A stretch of DNA of 64,000 nucleotides from Lomentospora prolificans (taxonomy: Eukaryota; Ascomycota; Sordariomycetes; Microascales; Microascaceae): positions 744,001 to 808,000 of the forward strand of contig JARFXM010000003.1 in NCBI GenBank assembly GCA_029532625.1, given 5' to 3'. Under the pieces are notes generated by a model that saw only the letters and a program-made list of their open reading frames with translations, was not told the origin of the DNA and made no database searches. Below are positions 45,835 to 58,300 of the stretch, piece by piece. How positions within the stretch are numbered: position 1 is the stretch's first letter; each line of letters starts with the position of its first letter. A program made the position numbers and the translations under genes.

Positions 45835-47161
45835 ATGCCTTCCAAACCCGCTCCCGAAGGTCTGCTCAAGACCGTCCGCGAGACCAAGGTCAAGTACCGC
45901 CAGCTCGGAAAGAGCGGTCTCCGCGTCTCCGTCCCCATCTTTGGATGCATGAGCTTCGGCGACTCCAACGTCCTGCCTTGGGCCCTTAACGAGGACGACG
46001 TGCGCTTTACTCTCCCCCCCGCCCCTCCCCTCCACTTCCTTTTTCCCAGGCGGCGGATCCTGGGAGCCATTTCGGTTTGGCTGACTTTCTCTCGTGATGC
46101 GCATAGGCTCTTCCTCTGCTCAAGGCTGCCTATGACATGGGCCTGAACACCTGGGACACCGCCAACATGTACTCCAATGGCGAGTCCGAGGTCATCATCG
46201 GCAAGGCCCTCAAGAAGTACAACATCCCCCGCCACAAGGTAGTCATCATGACCAAGCTCCACTGGGCCGTCGGCGAAGATCACGGTACGTTCAATCCCAG
46301 CTCAAGCTCACTCACTCACTCACCCACCCACACACACACACACACATACACATACACATACACACAACACCTCCACTAACACGAACCCCCTTCTCTCCCT
46401 CTTTCCCTCGCACCGCAGAATCCGTCCACTGGCAGCAACCCGAAGCCTTTGCCCAATCCAAAGAATACGTAAACCAATACGGCCAATCCCGCGCCTCCAT
46501 CATCAACCAAGTCGAAGCCTCCCTCGCCCGCCTCGACACCCCCTACATCGACCTCCTCCAGATCCACCGCCACGACCGCAACACCCCCATGGAAGAAACC
46601 ATGAAGGCCCTCCACGACCTCGTCCAGTCCGGAAAGGTCCGCTACATCGGCGCCTCCTCCATGTGGGCCACCGAGTTCGCCCGCCTCCAGTTCACCGCCG
46701 AGAAGAACGGCTGGACCAAGTTCGTAAGCATGCAGAACCACTACAACCTCCTCTATCGCGAGGAGGAGCGCGAGATGAACCGCTTCTGCGACGACACGGG
46801 CGTCGGCATCATCCCCTGGGCTCCCCTCTGCAGGGGTCACCTCGCCCGCCCGCCCGCCGAGTTCGGCCAGACCCATCGCAGCGGCCTGGAGAAGGAGGCC
46901 GGCCCCGGTTCTCACGGCACCGTCGAGCCCGACATCTCCATCATCAAGAGGGTCGTCGAAATCGCCGAAAAGAGGGGATGGCCCATGTCTCACGTCGCCC
47001 TCGCCTGGATTCAGAAAAAGGTCACTAGCCCCATCGTCGGCTTCAGCAGCATCGCGAGGATGGAGGAGGCCGCCGCCGCCGCTGGGAAAGAGTTGACTGA
47101 CGAGGAGATCAAGTACCTGGAGGAGCTGTACCAGCCCAAGACGATTGTCGGTCACTCTTAG
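45835..47161 (+). CDS. Aldo-keto reductase, NAD(P)H-dependent (3 exons)
   Basis: Monomeric TIM-barrel oxidoreductase of the AKR superfamily that reduces aldehydes or ketones; the substrate is not evident. Exons 45835-45999, 46107-46284 and 46419-47161 give 361 residues. The catalytic tetrad is complete: Asp72 (TWDTANMYSNGESE), Tyr77, Lys105 (VIMTKLHW) and His164 (YIDLLQIHRHD). YIGASSMWA, SMQNHYNLLYREEEREM and IVGFSSIARMEEAA are the cofactor-binding segments. It resembles the fungal AKRs annotated as Csh1/YPL088w-like. The first donor is GTGCGC, and the second intron carries a CA-type microsatellite. TATA and repeated GCTGGC motifs upstream suggest regulated expression (inference). Confidence 0.88.
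46311..46368. repeat. ACTC/CA microsatellite inside an intron
   Basis: Short CACT, CACC and CACA/TACA repeats occupy the second intron of the aldo-keto reductase between donor and acceptor. Length change there could alter splicing but not protein sequence directly. Confidence 0.85.
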
Positions 47162-47519
47162 AGGGGGATACCGCCGCTACGACCAAGATACCCAGGTTTA
47201 TAACGCTGCCACAGAGGTCGGACTAAGTAGAACCAGATGCCGTTTTGATAGTCAGTCGTATGCGGGGATTCACGCACAATACGAGGTACTTTAGACCTTG
47301 ATGGATTTTCATACGTATAAAAATGTGGCTACACTTGCACTACAGCATGAATCAACATCCCATGTCCCTCCCTCACTTATACACAGCGGCACACCAGTAT
47401 AAACAGCTTGCGCAGCATCCCAATAGATAAACAAGACCAAGACAGGAAAAACGCCTAGTCATCCGATCCATATCCCGGAAAGGTCAAAGCGACAATGAAT
47501 AGACAGACTATAAGATCCC
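47162..47519. other. Convergent spacer AKR/SH3BGR-like
   Basis: This 358-bp spacer lies between convergent stop codons, with both 3' UTRs. Nothing else seen. Confidence 0.5.
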
Positions 47520-48724
47520 TTAGTTCGAGACCAAGCTCTTCCTCCGTTCTTCCTCTTCATCCTCCTTCGCCAGCTCGTCCTCCTTGTCGGGCTCCTCCGT
47601 GATAGCTTCTCGCCTTTCAATCGCTGCAATCTCCTCTTCCGAGGCCGTTTCCAAGAGCGATCCGTGCAGCGAGGTTACGGGTGGGTCGACGTGGGAAGAC
47701 TTCCAGCTCGTCGAAGTGGGTGATTGGATCATTTCGCGTAGGCTTTCAGGGTTTGAGTTTTTCCAGGCTGCCGAGGTGGGAGATTGGAGACCGGACGGCT
47801 TAGCTGAGGCATCTGATGATGATGATTCGGTAGGCTTGAGGGGTGGTAGCGAATCAGCCCTCTTGGAAGTCTCCTTCTCGTCTTCTTCGTCGTCCTCTTC
47901 ACTCTCATCTTCGTCGTCCTCTTCATTCTCCTCCTCCTCCTCCTTCTTAGTCTCGGGCTTCTTCTCTTCCGTCTTAGACTCTACCTCCTTCTTTTTGTCT
48001 CCCTGGTCATCCGTCTTACCAGCCTCCTTCGCCTTCGCGCCATCTTTTCCATACACCTTCTCCCTCAGACTCTGCAATCGCATTTCCTTGGCCTTCTTAG
48101 CTGCTTCGTCGGCGATGGAATGAATCGGGAGCACCGTCGCAGGAGCAGCGGAAGACGACGCCGTAGGCACCGGCATGGGCGCCTCTTTGGCGGGCTCGGT
48201 CTTGGGAAGGGGAGGCGCAGCGGGAGCGGCCTTCGTGACGGCGGGCGCGGGCTTAGGAGGAGGAGGTGCCTGGCTGATGGGGGGAATGGTAAAGTCGTCG
48301 TAGTAGATCTTGACGTTCTGCTTGAGCTCTCCGTATTCGTTCCACTCCTCAATCTCGACGAGGTCCTATACGGCGCAAAGCCCCAGGGTTAGCATCCATC
48401 TTCCTTGGCCCCGTATTCGGACCCTTGCGAAGCGCAGTCGCACGCGTGGGACATGGAGCTACTTACCCCGAGAACCATGCCCTCCTGCACCAACCCCGGC
48501 AACTTCCTCATCCGCCCGCCTGCGTCCTTCCCCGCTCGCCTTCCCCAAAGCATACGAGCCTTTTCATCCGTGGCAATGTCGACCGCCTTGAAGGGAACCT
48601 TGTTGGCCCGCAAAATCGTCTCGAGGCGTGAGGTGGCCGTGACAATATGTGACGATCCCGCAGTGAGCGACGTAAATATCCAGAGTGCAGGGTCGGTCGA
48701 AAAGGTCGTCCCGGAAGAAGACAT
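47520..48724 (-). CDS. SH3BGR-type thioredoxin-fold protein with acidic tail (2 exons)
   Basis: Exons 48724-48467 and 48365-47520 give 367 residues. Residues about 12-105 match the SH3-binding glutamic-acid-rich (SH3BGR) thioredoxin-like domain: LWIFTSLTAGSS, RLETILRANKVPFKAVDIAT, RKLPGLVQEG, and DLVEIEEWNEYGELKQ across the exon junction. There is no CxxC, so it is not a classical redox thioredoxin. A Pro/Ala-rich linker (about 110-150) follows, then a long Lys/Glu-rich region with a run of Glu/Asp (about 205-245), ending in charged repeats with two similar Ser-Pro-Thr-Ser-x-x-Trp-Lys segments (about 273-280 and 292-299). Function is unknown in fungi; the domain suggests an adaptor or protein-binding role. 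Confidence 0.85.
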
Positions 48725-49606
48725 GGCGGGCGAGATGGAGAGAAGAGTCAAATGACGTGATGGACGCTGGACCACGGAATAAGATGGTCCTATGTGGGTA
48801 TCGAATAAACACGGGCAAGGGAGATTTTTTTTTAAAAAAAAAAGAAAAAGAAAAAGAAAAGGTTGCAGCCACTGTGCTCGCCGACTATATTGCCCTTTCT
48901 GTTCGTCTGGTACAAGGAATAGATCTGAGTAAGAGAACGCAATAGGTGAAATGAGTTGCTGGTGACGTTTGGTTTTGAGAGACACAAGCGGGCGAAACTT
49001 GAAGGCGCCAAGTAAGGGGTTTCGGGTTACGAAGGCGGGGGCGGGGTAAATTCGAATCGGAGACGAGACGTGATGTCCGTTGCCGAACTGGTGATTTTTG
49101 GGGGTTTCGGCCGTGATGCTTGACTAAGTTTGGGTTGGATTACGAAAGACAACAGGAACCAAACATTCGGTATCAGTTAACCAGTCGCCCCTTCCAACTC
49201 TTAGGGTCTCAAAAATGGGGGGTTTATAGCTTCTCGAATATGTGCAGCCCCGACAGCTCCCGGCGTCAACGATTCATCAAACCTTGCGATACCTGAGCCT
49301 GGTAGGGTCCATTTTCCTGGTGCCTTCTTCGAGAGCTATCTGGGTGAGGGGTTCTCCAATCCAATCAACGTCATGCTCGGAGCTCTCAAACCTCATCATC
49401 AGCCAAACGGGCGAGATCTGAACAACCGTATCCCCCATGTCTCTACCAGCGTCCATCCTTTAAAGCCATGTTCCCCTTCAATTGCATTGAATCGAATGCT
49501 TGTCGCCAGGGACAGGATGACCCACCAGGGGGTTCAACATTTCGATTCGCACTAGGTCGCACGCTTACGTGGGCTGGTCCAGCGCAATCCACGATTATTT
49601 CCACAT

Positions 49607-49607
<1 letters not shown>

Positions 49608-49637
<30 letters not shown>
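49608..49637. repeat. T30 homopolymer (poly-A on minus strand)
   Basis: Thirty uninterrupted T residues. On the minus strand this is a poly-A tract lying just after a 65-codon open frame. Confidence 0.95.
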
Positions 49638-49639
<2 letters not shown>

Positions 49640-52600
49640 ATCTATTGATGTTGAATTGATGTATTAATGGGAGAGGCCTCATAATTAGAACGAGTTCCTA
49701 GTGCCCTCCTTTGAGAGGGCTTGGCTTCACTTAACAACCTTTTACTACTGGGACAGTCTGCTCCGTACTTGATCCCAATCTCTTCGACTATCACCTGCAG
49801 AGCTTCCTGAGCAACGAGGTCCTTGGCCGAAAGGAACATCGAAGCGTGTCACGGTACGGCGCTATTGTCCGTGGCCTCCACAACCGTTAATAATTGAAAT
49901 CTCCACATAGTAAAATGAGGCTTCGTGCTGTCGAGTACCATGCCATGACGTGATATGGCTACAGTGGAGTCTACCTTAAGTAGGATATGCTCCAGAAGCG
50001 ACCAGGCACGTTGTATCGCGTGCAATTGACGAGATGGTAGAAAGTAACCCCAGGATCTCGAGCATTATCCACCGTCCGCAACCCGCTTCAACGGTCTGTG
50101 GCTAATATCCATCCAGTGTTCCCCTTACAGAAGCGCAACCTAGTGTAAGATTGATACCCACTGTATCGAGGATCTATCCCAGATCTACATTGTAAGCTTC
50201 AAATGAATGGAGTTTCTCCGTCACGTGCATATCTTGGGTTGAAAGGGAAAGGAACGGATGGAGCGCGCTCCACAACGGGAGTTTTCGAGTCTGGAAACTA
50301 GAGACTGCCTGGCAGCACGGGTCTGGGGAAGCAGCTGTCTCAGACGTGCCAAACGTGCTCTCAACGAATTCTATCTGATCTAGTTTACCAAGAGTGCAGA
50401 AAGGAGGACTCTGCGAGAATTGGGTTATAGACACAAAAAACAACAATGCCAGCCCATCGTTGCCTTGCCTCCCTATGTTATCCATCATGTTTCACCGACA
50501 CCGGTATCCAAGCCCATCGCCGTCGAGATTGCATGCCAAAGCGCCGGAGGAGCTATTTCTCATTTCAGTGATATGAAGGGGCGCTCTCGACCCCTAGGGA
50601 CCCTAGTCACATCCCCTCCACCCCCAACTCTCACCGTTTCACCGCCCTGCTCTTCAAATTTCGCCTGTTTGAATTTGTCTGTTGGGATGGGGCTCTCGAA
50701 TTACTGCCGATCTACCACTCTTGACTTTCCTTTGTCTTCAGCGTAAGGTCACGGATGAGAGAGGTAAAGACGCACATCCAGAAACCGCACTAACGACTGC
50801 AGATACATATCAATGGACTAACCCGTGCAGACATCAAGCCCAAGCTGGGCTGCAGGAACAACTGGCTTATCGGGTTGGTACGTGTTGCCACGACTTTTGC
50901 CAAGCCTCTAAAGGTGAATTTGGACAACAGCACTAAATGAAGGACGGGAGGTTGCAGTCAGTTCTGCTGCTAAGTAGATTGCAGCAGCGAGAGCCAGCAA
51001 CAGCAAGCAGCTATCAACCAAATTTCTCGGTCTTCATGGAAAGGAAACGTGCACAATTTTGTCCTTCCTTCGGTCTTCTCAAACCTTCCTGCACTGCTGA
51101 TGTGGACGAATCGCCACCGGACACGATCCGCTCCATTTGACCAAATCGGGCCCAAAGTGTAGTTCCATTCTCGTCTTAGTGCCTCATTAGTCGGGTCCTA
51201 TTTTGTACTGGCGTCCAAGAAGGAGAGACTTTTCAGATCCCGCCCATCCTCTCTTCGGCATCTTCCTTTCTTCTCCTCAAAGCTCCAGAGGCAACTTGGG
51301 TGAGGATATCAACAAGGGATAAGACGCTACCGCCTGGCTACCACGTACACGGCACTCAAAGGGCAAAAAGAGTGACCTTACAGGGCCTTGGAGGGATACT
51401 TTAAGGGCAATGCTCTGTCTGGTTCAACACGAAACTTGGATGTCTTATCCAAGGTGGAATGTGGAGTCAGGATGGGCGCCCCTTTGATGTAAATTTCGAG
51501 CAATCGATTCAAGGGACCAAACAACAGTTGGCGCAAGGACCAATGGAGCAAGGCACAGCATTATGACTGGCCCTTAACACCAGGCAAAAATCAATGCCCA
51601 TCATTTAGGGCCCCAGGACACTGCCTTCTGACTCCTCATCAATTCAACGAGGAGAGTCAAGATTTAATGGAGCGCCCCAAGGGAGAAAGCTATATTAGAT
51701 AGGGCGATCGTCAAAAAGACCGAAGAGCCTGCGTCCGTTTTCTCCAGCTAACAGGGATCATCAGGGCCGAAGTGCGTTGGAAGCAGAACCCCAAATCGCA
51801 CCCAGGGGGACGTAAACCATCTTTTCCTTCAGGGCACGAATACTTGTATACAAACAAGCCAGCAGTCGGGGTCTTGCAGCGCAGATACAACTTACCGACT
51901 GATAGCTCTGGCCAGGACGTCCATAATGTACCTAATCAGGTACAAACACACTCGGGTAAGGCCAGGCGGTGATGGTCTTCTTCTCTGTTGCGCGCCTGCC
52001 AACTCAACTACGTATGTATCAGTACTGCCCAGCTCCTGGCATACACTCAGCCAGCGGAGCGGAGAGAGAGGAAAACGGGGGCTGTGAGTGGCCGAGCCTG
52101 GTACCTCGTACCTGGCGGTGCCTGGCAAAATACTTCGTAGCGCAGAATATGCCTGCAAAGTGCCTGGAAGCGGGGCCTGGCGCCAACCACGACATCAGAC
52201 CCAGCCAATCACTGTTGGCTTCCCTGCACCATGCAAGGGCCTCCCGTGTTCCAGTGGCAACTCCCTTGACAGGCTTATCCCCCTTGGGAGAGAACACCCT
52301 GGACTGGCCAGCAAAAACGAATAGAGACGATAGGAAGCAGAGAAGAAAGAGAGGGAGAAACGAAGATCCTAGATTTGCCAGTTTTTCGCGCATACCTTTG
52401 TATAAGGATCCTGGTACAGGTATTTGTTCGCCGCTCTCAACGTCGGGAGAGGTATGCATACACGAACGGACATTCGGAAGCGACCCGCCACGAATGTATC
52501 GCGTACATAGCCGGTTGAGGTGCAGCACAGCCAGCTGGCAATTAACAACCGCTGAAGGCCCTCCTCCACTTCTCTATAAACAGAATGAAGAACCAGAAAA

Positions 52601-52934
52601 GAAGAAAAAGAGGAGACAAATGGTTGAAATGGGAGAAGAGAAGGAGGGGGCCGAAAATCCGGCCCACATGTTCTATTGATCCATCTCCCTCATGGAAAAA
52701 ATGGGTATTCATCTAGACATGTACACGTCCAGGTCAGACCCGTCCGTACCGGTACATAGCCACGACCACCCTAGTCACAAACCTCAACCTGGGCGAAAAT
52801 CCCAAGTCCTCCATCTCCACTGTTAATACAAAAAGGAAATGGGACCCCAGATACGCTGCAAGCATCCTGTTTCTTCCCCCCCTTCTCTCCCCATCCCACC
52901 AACTCGTTCGACATCGTCAGATCGTCAGTCACTC

Positions 52935-52947
52935 TTTTATATAAAAA
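52935..52947 (+). promoter_or_regulatory. TATA box of the GPI-anchored protein gene
   Basis: TTTATATAAAAAG lies about 230 bp upstream of the start codon, a good match to the TATAWAAR consensus at a typical fungal distance when the leader is long. Confidence 0.55.
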
Positions 52948-53175
52948 GTTTTTTTACGCGTTGCATCTAGTTTTTCCTCAACTTTCGAAATCCTTTTTTT
53001 TTCCAACGCAAAAAGCTTCAGTGCCTCGCGCATCAGTCCGTTCCTTGACCTCAACGGGATACCGTTCGTCCGAACTCGGTCCATCTGATCAACTTTAACC
53101 CGGATCCTCATCCCGAACCGCCCCCTAAAAACCCGGTTCAGTTTCGCAAAACAGAACCACACCATCACCGTCGAG

Positions 53176-53601
53176 ATGTACAAGTCTACCATCCTCAGCG
53201 TCCTGGCCCTTTGCGCCTCCGTCGTCGTCGCCACCGAGCCCGACACGACCACCACTCTCACCTCCACCACCACCCTCACCCAGACCGTCACCCTCACTTC
53301 GTGCGGCCCCGAGGTGCCCGACTGCCCTATCAAGACCTCATCCGCCGAGCCCACCACCTCCGCCGAGCCTTCTACCTCGTCGTCCTCCAGCGTCGTCACC
53401 CCCTCTAAGAACGCCACCATCTCCGTCCGCCCCTCCAGCTCCAAGCCCGCCGTCGTTGTCACCCAGACTTCCTTCGTCGACTCCGAGCCCACCGCTCCCG
53501 CGACCACTGACGACTCTACCACCGCTGGCTCCGGCTCTATGACCATTCAGGGTGGTCTTCTCTTTGGTGCTGCTCTCCTCGGCCTCGTTGCTCTCAACTA
53601 G
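53176..53601 (+). CDS. Small Ser/Thr-rich GPI-anchored cell-surface protein
   Basis: One exon, 141 residues. Residues 1-19 form a clear signal peptide (MYKSTILSVLALCASVVVA). The mature part is Thr/Ser-rich (TTTTLTSTTTLTQTVTLTS) with two Cys (in CGPEVPDC), one N-glycosylation site (NATI) and many O-glycosylation candidates. The C-terminus has small residues (AGSGS), then a hydrophobic tail of about 18 residues ending LVALN, a GPI-attachment signal. It probably sits in the plasma membrane or wall. The family is unknown; similar small GPI proteins are common in filamentous ascomycetes. A strong TATA box and a C-rich coding bias suggest high expression (inference). Confidence 0.88.
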   Translation: MYKSTILSVLALCASVVVATEPDTTTTLTSTTTLTQTVTLTSCGPEVPDCPIKTSSAEPTTSAEPSTSSSSSVVTPSKNATISVRPSSSKPAVVVTQTSFVDSEPTAPATTDDSTTAGSGSMTIQGGLLFGAALLGLVALN

Positions 53602-54988
53602 AGCGATTCGCGATGGATCAGAGGTGCGAGAGTTGGGTCTATTTTGTTTCTTTTTCCCTAGAAGAGAGAGACGTACGGCATAAAAAGAGAGTTGCGCGGA
53701 TACCCCTCATCTTTTTCTCCCGGTACTTTTGGGGATGATGCTGCCTTGGTTGTTCATTCTTGGCTTGGAGCTTTCACGGGGCGATATGGCGGGATACAAT
53801 TCGCTTTTTTTTTTTTTTTTTTTTTAGACGATCGCACTTGATCAATTCTATTCGATTCTTCACGCGCGCTCGCGGAAACTTAAACGCCTGACGGCATGGG
53901 AGAGGCACCTTGTCCCCCGTCTTTTTTTTATGGGAAATTCTTTCTCCATGCGCGCCCGGCCGTGTGGATCGCATCCGAGAAGCACGTCGGCAGCATCGAG
54001 AGCATTTTTGACGATGTTTAGGTTCGCCATCGATGAGAGCAAGAGATGACTTTTGTTTTTCCTCATTCTTATTCCTGTACATACACTTTTTGCCATTCAC
54101 ATGCAATGAACATATTTTCTTTTCCCTTGGAAATCAACGCGTGTTCAATTAACTCTGAGAATCCCTTCTACGGCGGCATATGAAATGGCTTCTTGCACCT
54201 GTTGAGACACACGAGAGCAGATTTGGGGTGGCTTTAGAACAAGAAGCCATCAGCCCTGCTGGCTGACACGTCGGGTTTCCTGCCCCCGAAGCCTTTGTCA
54301 ACCCACCCATCACCCAGAAGCGCCAAGAGCCCTCCAACAACCACCTAAAATTACCCAGACTCAGATATTTTGGTTCCCAGTTCCATCTATAAGCGCCACT
54401 CGAAAAGTCAACACGCGCCCAGGTCAAAAATGTCTCAAAAGAACACGAGAGAAAAACCGAATCCGTAGAAACCCCTTCCCCCAGTACCGTGTCCTGTGAG
54501 TACCCGTAGGAAATTCTATGTAGAAAAGAGATAAAGAAGCGTCATGAAGCAGTGTCTCAAGAACTGTGAGACTTTCCTTCTCTTGCTTGGTGTTCCCGGT
54601 CTTTCACACCTCTCTTCAAATCTTCCATTTAACTGTTTATGGGAGCACGTTTTTGCTCTGTCTTGTAATCATCCGTCGTCAGATCCAACCGGAGGCTTTG
54701 AAATATGCCCGTCTGTCGAGGCTGCTTCTGGTCGGTAGTTATCATCCCAGACGGCACCTCGTAGTCACCCACTCTGGCGGCAGTGGTGGATGAGTTGGAT
54801 TATAACTGTCACGACCGAGATTTTGGCCCCTAAAATTTGTCTCGAGTTCGGAGCGCAGCCCTTCTCTTCCCGTGCGAGAGGCGAGCATTCACCCGTGCTG
54901 TGTAACTGGTTCCAAAACGAAAACCAATACCCTTCCCACCCCATACCCCTCGGATGTGAAAGATGGAAAATGTCAGGCGTATAGCCCT
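53602..54988. other. Spacer downstream of the GPI protein
   Basis: This 1.4-kb spacer has a T21 tract at 53805-53825 and T-rich sequence typical of a 3' flank. No open frame of interest. Confidence 0.5.
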
Positions 54989-55123
54989 CTAGCACTGCCC
55001 GCGAGCACAGGCCGCGCAGAGAGACTGGTTTGCCGGCACGACATTGGTGCAGTGGTGTGCGGAGTAGTGGTCGCAGAACTTATTGGCCATGGTGTTTGCC
55101 GAAGGCGCTGTCGAAGGGTCCAT
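54989..55123 (-). CDS. Tentative 44-residue Cys-rich small protein
   Basis: A 44-codon frame whose C-terminal half has five Cys and several His (C-x7-C-x10-C-x2-C-x4-C, ending in Cys), a pattern that could bind zinc. It has no signal peptide, so a nuclear or cytosolic location is more likely than secretion. A good TATA box lies about 185 bp upstream on the same strand with a C/A-rich leader between, which favours a real transcript. The frame is open further upstream, but the ATG at 55123 is the natural start after the TATA. Short length and no recognised family keep confidence low. Confidence 0.4.
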   Translation of the reverse strand: MDPSTAPSANTMANKFCDHYSAHHCTNVVPANQSLCAACARGQC

Positions 55124-55305
55124 TGTACCGGGTTTGACGTGTTTGATCCCGGTGTTTGGAAGTGCCAAGTGATGTCTGTCTAAGAGGTTCTTGGGGAGTT
55201 TTATTGAGAGGCACAGAAGTGATATTGGGGTTGTGTGCGCGTATATGTGCGTGCTTGTGGATGTTTGTGGGAAGGGAAGAACCTCGATGGGGATCGCGAG
55301 AAAGG

Positions 55306-55315
55306 CTTTATATAG
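55306..55315 (-). promoter_or_regulatory. TATA box on the minus strand
   Basis: CTATATAAAG on the minus strand, about 185 bp upstream of the small Cys-rich frame. Confidence 0.45.
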
Positions 55316-55323
55316 TCGAGTGT

Positions 55324-58300
55324 CACAAGCCAGAGCTGGCAGGCCTCTTTTCAAGTGAGCCAGATATAAATGTGTGTTGGAATAAAAGAATAGCCCTCAA
55401 TATAATCAGTCGGTTCGATTCTGCCCAATGATTTCGGCTAGAGTGCTTCAATGGAGTTCGGGAAAGGAAAGAGCTTATTGCAAGTGTATGGCAAAACAAG
55501 GTCGAGAGCCGATATAGCACGAGTCTCGAGGAAAAAGAAAAAGGAAAAAGAACGACAAGCATATGCAGGAAGGATGGAAGGAGGATTTTCACGGTGGCTT
55601 GATACGGCTGAGTGTTGGCAAGAAAGGAAAGAACCAGCGAGCGGCGCAGAAAGCCAACAAGAGGATATATCACAACGACAAGCTTTTCGAAATCACTCGC
55701 ATCGCCTCACGGAGTAGGAAAAACCTCGTTTTAAAAGCGGACGAAACGGGAAACCCTACAACTTCGACCCTGGCGGCTCTTACTCCAACGCAATGACGAC
55801 AAGAAGCGAGTCGTATCTTGACTATAATCTCTTCGCGTACTTATCCTCCATCAAGCGGGACGGCCCACTAGTCTCGAGGAATGAAGAGCTGGGAACCGGG
55901 GTCGAGCGAGAGGACGGGGAGCAAATATTTAGGGCATGTGAAGTTCCGCGGATGCGAACTCTTCCCCCCGGCCACTGCCTCTTGCTCGCATAAGAATATC
56001 GCTCGCGCCCGGCACCATGTTCATTTGGCTTGGACATGGGTCATGGGGCCGGGTACCTATATAATACTCGGTGGTCCCAAGAAAGGAGAGGGAGCCTGGA
56101 ATATTTTCTCTTGTATGGATCGCAGTTGATTTGGGCATTTTGGGAGTGGGCCGGGAAATGACATTTCAAGAAAAGGAAAGCGTCGAATGAAGAGTTGCGA
56201 TGGCTGAGCTACCCCGTTGTCTCGACTCAGCTTTTAGCAAAAAGTTTTTTTTTTCCCTTTCTTCCCTGTTCCCTCCATTATGTGTGCCGAGCAAAGCTCT
56301 AAGATCATCGAGCTGACGTTGTATCGAGTAGACCCATCCGCGGGACCTGCACACATGGTGTGTGGTCAATCTCCCTACCCGGGTTTGACGAACGGGCAGC
56401 CGGGAGCGGCGGAAGATGTTGCGCGGATACAGCTTTGCTCAGAATCAACACCACGGCCAAGTTCAGGGAACAGGGAGCGACGAGGAGCTGGGGGGTCTAT
56501 AAGACATGGGCCATCATAATCCCAGAGGGCCTATATTTAACTGACCTTCTCTGGGTCTCCCACGCACGAAGAAGAATTTTGGCAATTATCCTGGAGCACG
56601 GAGGACCAGGAGGAATCTTCAGCATTATTCAACTCAGCACATTCCAGTGTGGAACCTTGTCCTTGGGGGCTGAAGTTCGGACCAGGATCTGCCCCCAAAG
56701 ACCGGTGAGAACACACGGTAAGATACAAAGGTGTCCTGGCAAACAGTCGGAGGCGGTTTCACCTTCGGGACTTCCCAACACATACGCGTGCGGCCTCGAC
56801 GAGTTAGTCCGAGTCGGACAGAGCTCTGTATTAGAAATTCGGTACGAGCTCTTTCGGCGATTCTCTCACCAATGCAACACGGACGGTGCTATAGGAACAA
56901 AGGCGTTGCTGCGTAGTATTTTAGCCCGTGGTTCCTAGCGCTAGAGGGACAATTGGATTCCGTCTCCTCTCGATAGTTATCTTTCCATTCCTCGGTCAGC
57001 AAGCGGTATCGCTCCACATGCACGTCAACACGACACGCGTTTGTCGCGTGCGTTGAGAGCGTTGGCGTTTATGATCTGTCATGGCATGAGAGTGGGTGCC
57101 TGGCTCGGGTGAGATATGTCACGGAGCTAGTGGTGCCGTGAGATTATATCAATCGCCAGGCCAGCCAGCGAGGCGAGGTACAGACATGCCAGTCCGTACC
57201 TGGGGCTATTATAGCACGTTGTAGACAAGGATTAGAAAACGTGGTCCAGCATCCTCAGACGAGGGTCAGAGTGAGCACTTCACCAAGCGTCGCCCGGGTA
57301 TAAGTCCGCGAGTGTACTGGTAGCGTGAGAAAACCCTAATTGTGGGAGTCGTCCACAGGCGGCCACCACCAGTAGTGGTTTCCATTCCAGACTGGGACAC
57401 GCAGCTGGCCAAGGCTCTTTCAACAAGGTCACTCATTAGTACAAGAGTCGCCTGGAGAATCCAGTCGACGCAACGTGTGGTATAGAACGCGTCAGCTCTC
57501 CTTGGGCAATCGTCGAGGAGCGAGGCACGCCAGGCCAGATGAAGGGCTTGTGCCGGGTCCGGTCGAGACAATGGCGTTGGCCGGCCCGTTGGCGTCACTT
57601 CAGTTCTAATCATTCACCGGAAAATCCCAAAGTGCAATGGTACAGAGGACCGACATTGAGACAGATGTGGTATGCAGATTTGAATTGACATCTTCCCCGA
57701 ACCATACTTCGTCGGCGAACGGGACGGATACGAGCAACAGAGAAAGCAAGAGAAGAAGGGGGTATGTGTGACCAAGAACAGGGCACTGGTGCCATAAAAT
57801 GCTTGATATACCGGCAATGGAGCAGTGAAATGGAATTGCAACCATTCGCCGGCATTTCCGAATGCGCGGGATAGTGGTAATAACAGAAACAGTACTCTAT
57901 CCCACGACGGCGGGCTGGGAATGGTCCTGTGTGAAAATGTGACTGAACACGCCGGAGGTACGTGATAGCACTGGGTTCATGGGTCGATTGATACGATGAA
58001 GGGTCCGTGGTGGGAAAGAGAGCCAGCGTTACGACTGAACGCTTGCGTGAGTATTTAGTGCTGATTTCGAAGTTATAGGTAACTTCCTTGCCTTATCGTG
58101 TCATTCTGTGATGCAATGTACGACCTGTTCTCAGTCAAATTTCCGACATCAGGATTGAGCGAGAGCCGATCGTCATCGCGGGCGGGTTTATCGAATGTGG
58201 GAAGAATATTAGGGATCGGGACTTGATAAAGTACTCCAGTGCGTCGAAACGGAAGGGGATTAGAGCCGGCAGCCCTATCATGTCGCATCGATGCCAATGC

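Larger units (their letters stand above)
48725..53175. other. Gene-poor region of 4.45 kb
   Basis: No recognisable gene. It holds the SH3BGR-like promoter at the left, an A/T homopolymer block (about 48826-48860), a T30 tract (49608-49637) next to a short minus-strand open frame (49642-49839), and the promoter of the GPI protein at the right. Two overlapping open frames at 51969-52679 (+) and 52019-52528 (-) shadow each other and show no family signature. Confidence 0.45.

Noticed and set aside
46376..47155. 259-codon frame antisense to the aldo-keto reductase
   Set aside because: Mirror of a GC-rich coding exon; the Gly/Val/Asp-rich translation is typical of an antisense shadow.
48826..48860. 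T-run followed by A-rich sequence resembling a hairpin terminator
   Set aside because: It lies just upstream of the SH3BGR-like start, where a terminator makes no sense, and is better explained as simple sequence in a promoter.
51969..52679. 236-codon open frame on the plus strand
   Set aside because: It is overlapped by a 169-codon frame on the other strand, has no recognisable motif, ends in a Lys/Glu run from simple sequence, and shows no splice or promoter context.
56360..56938. 192-codon open frame on the plus strand
   Set aside because: Starts without a sensible context, no family resemblance, mixed composition; likely chance.
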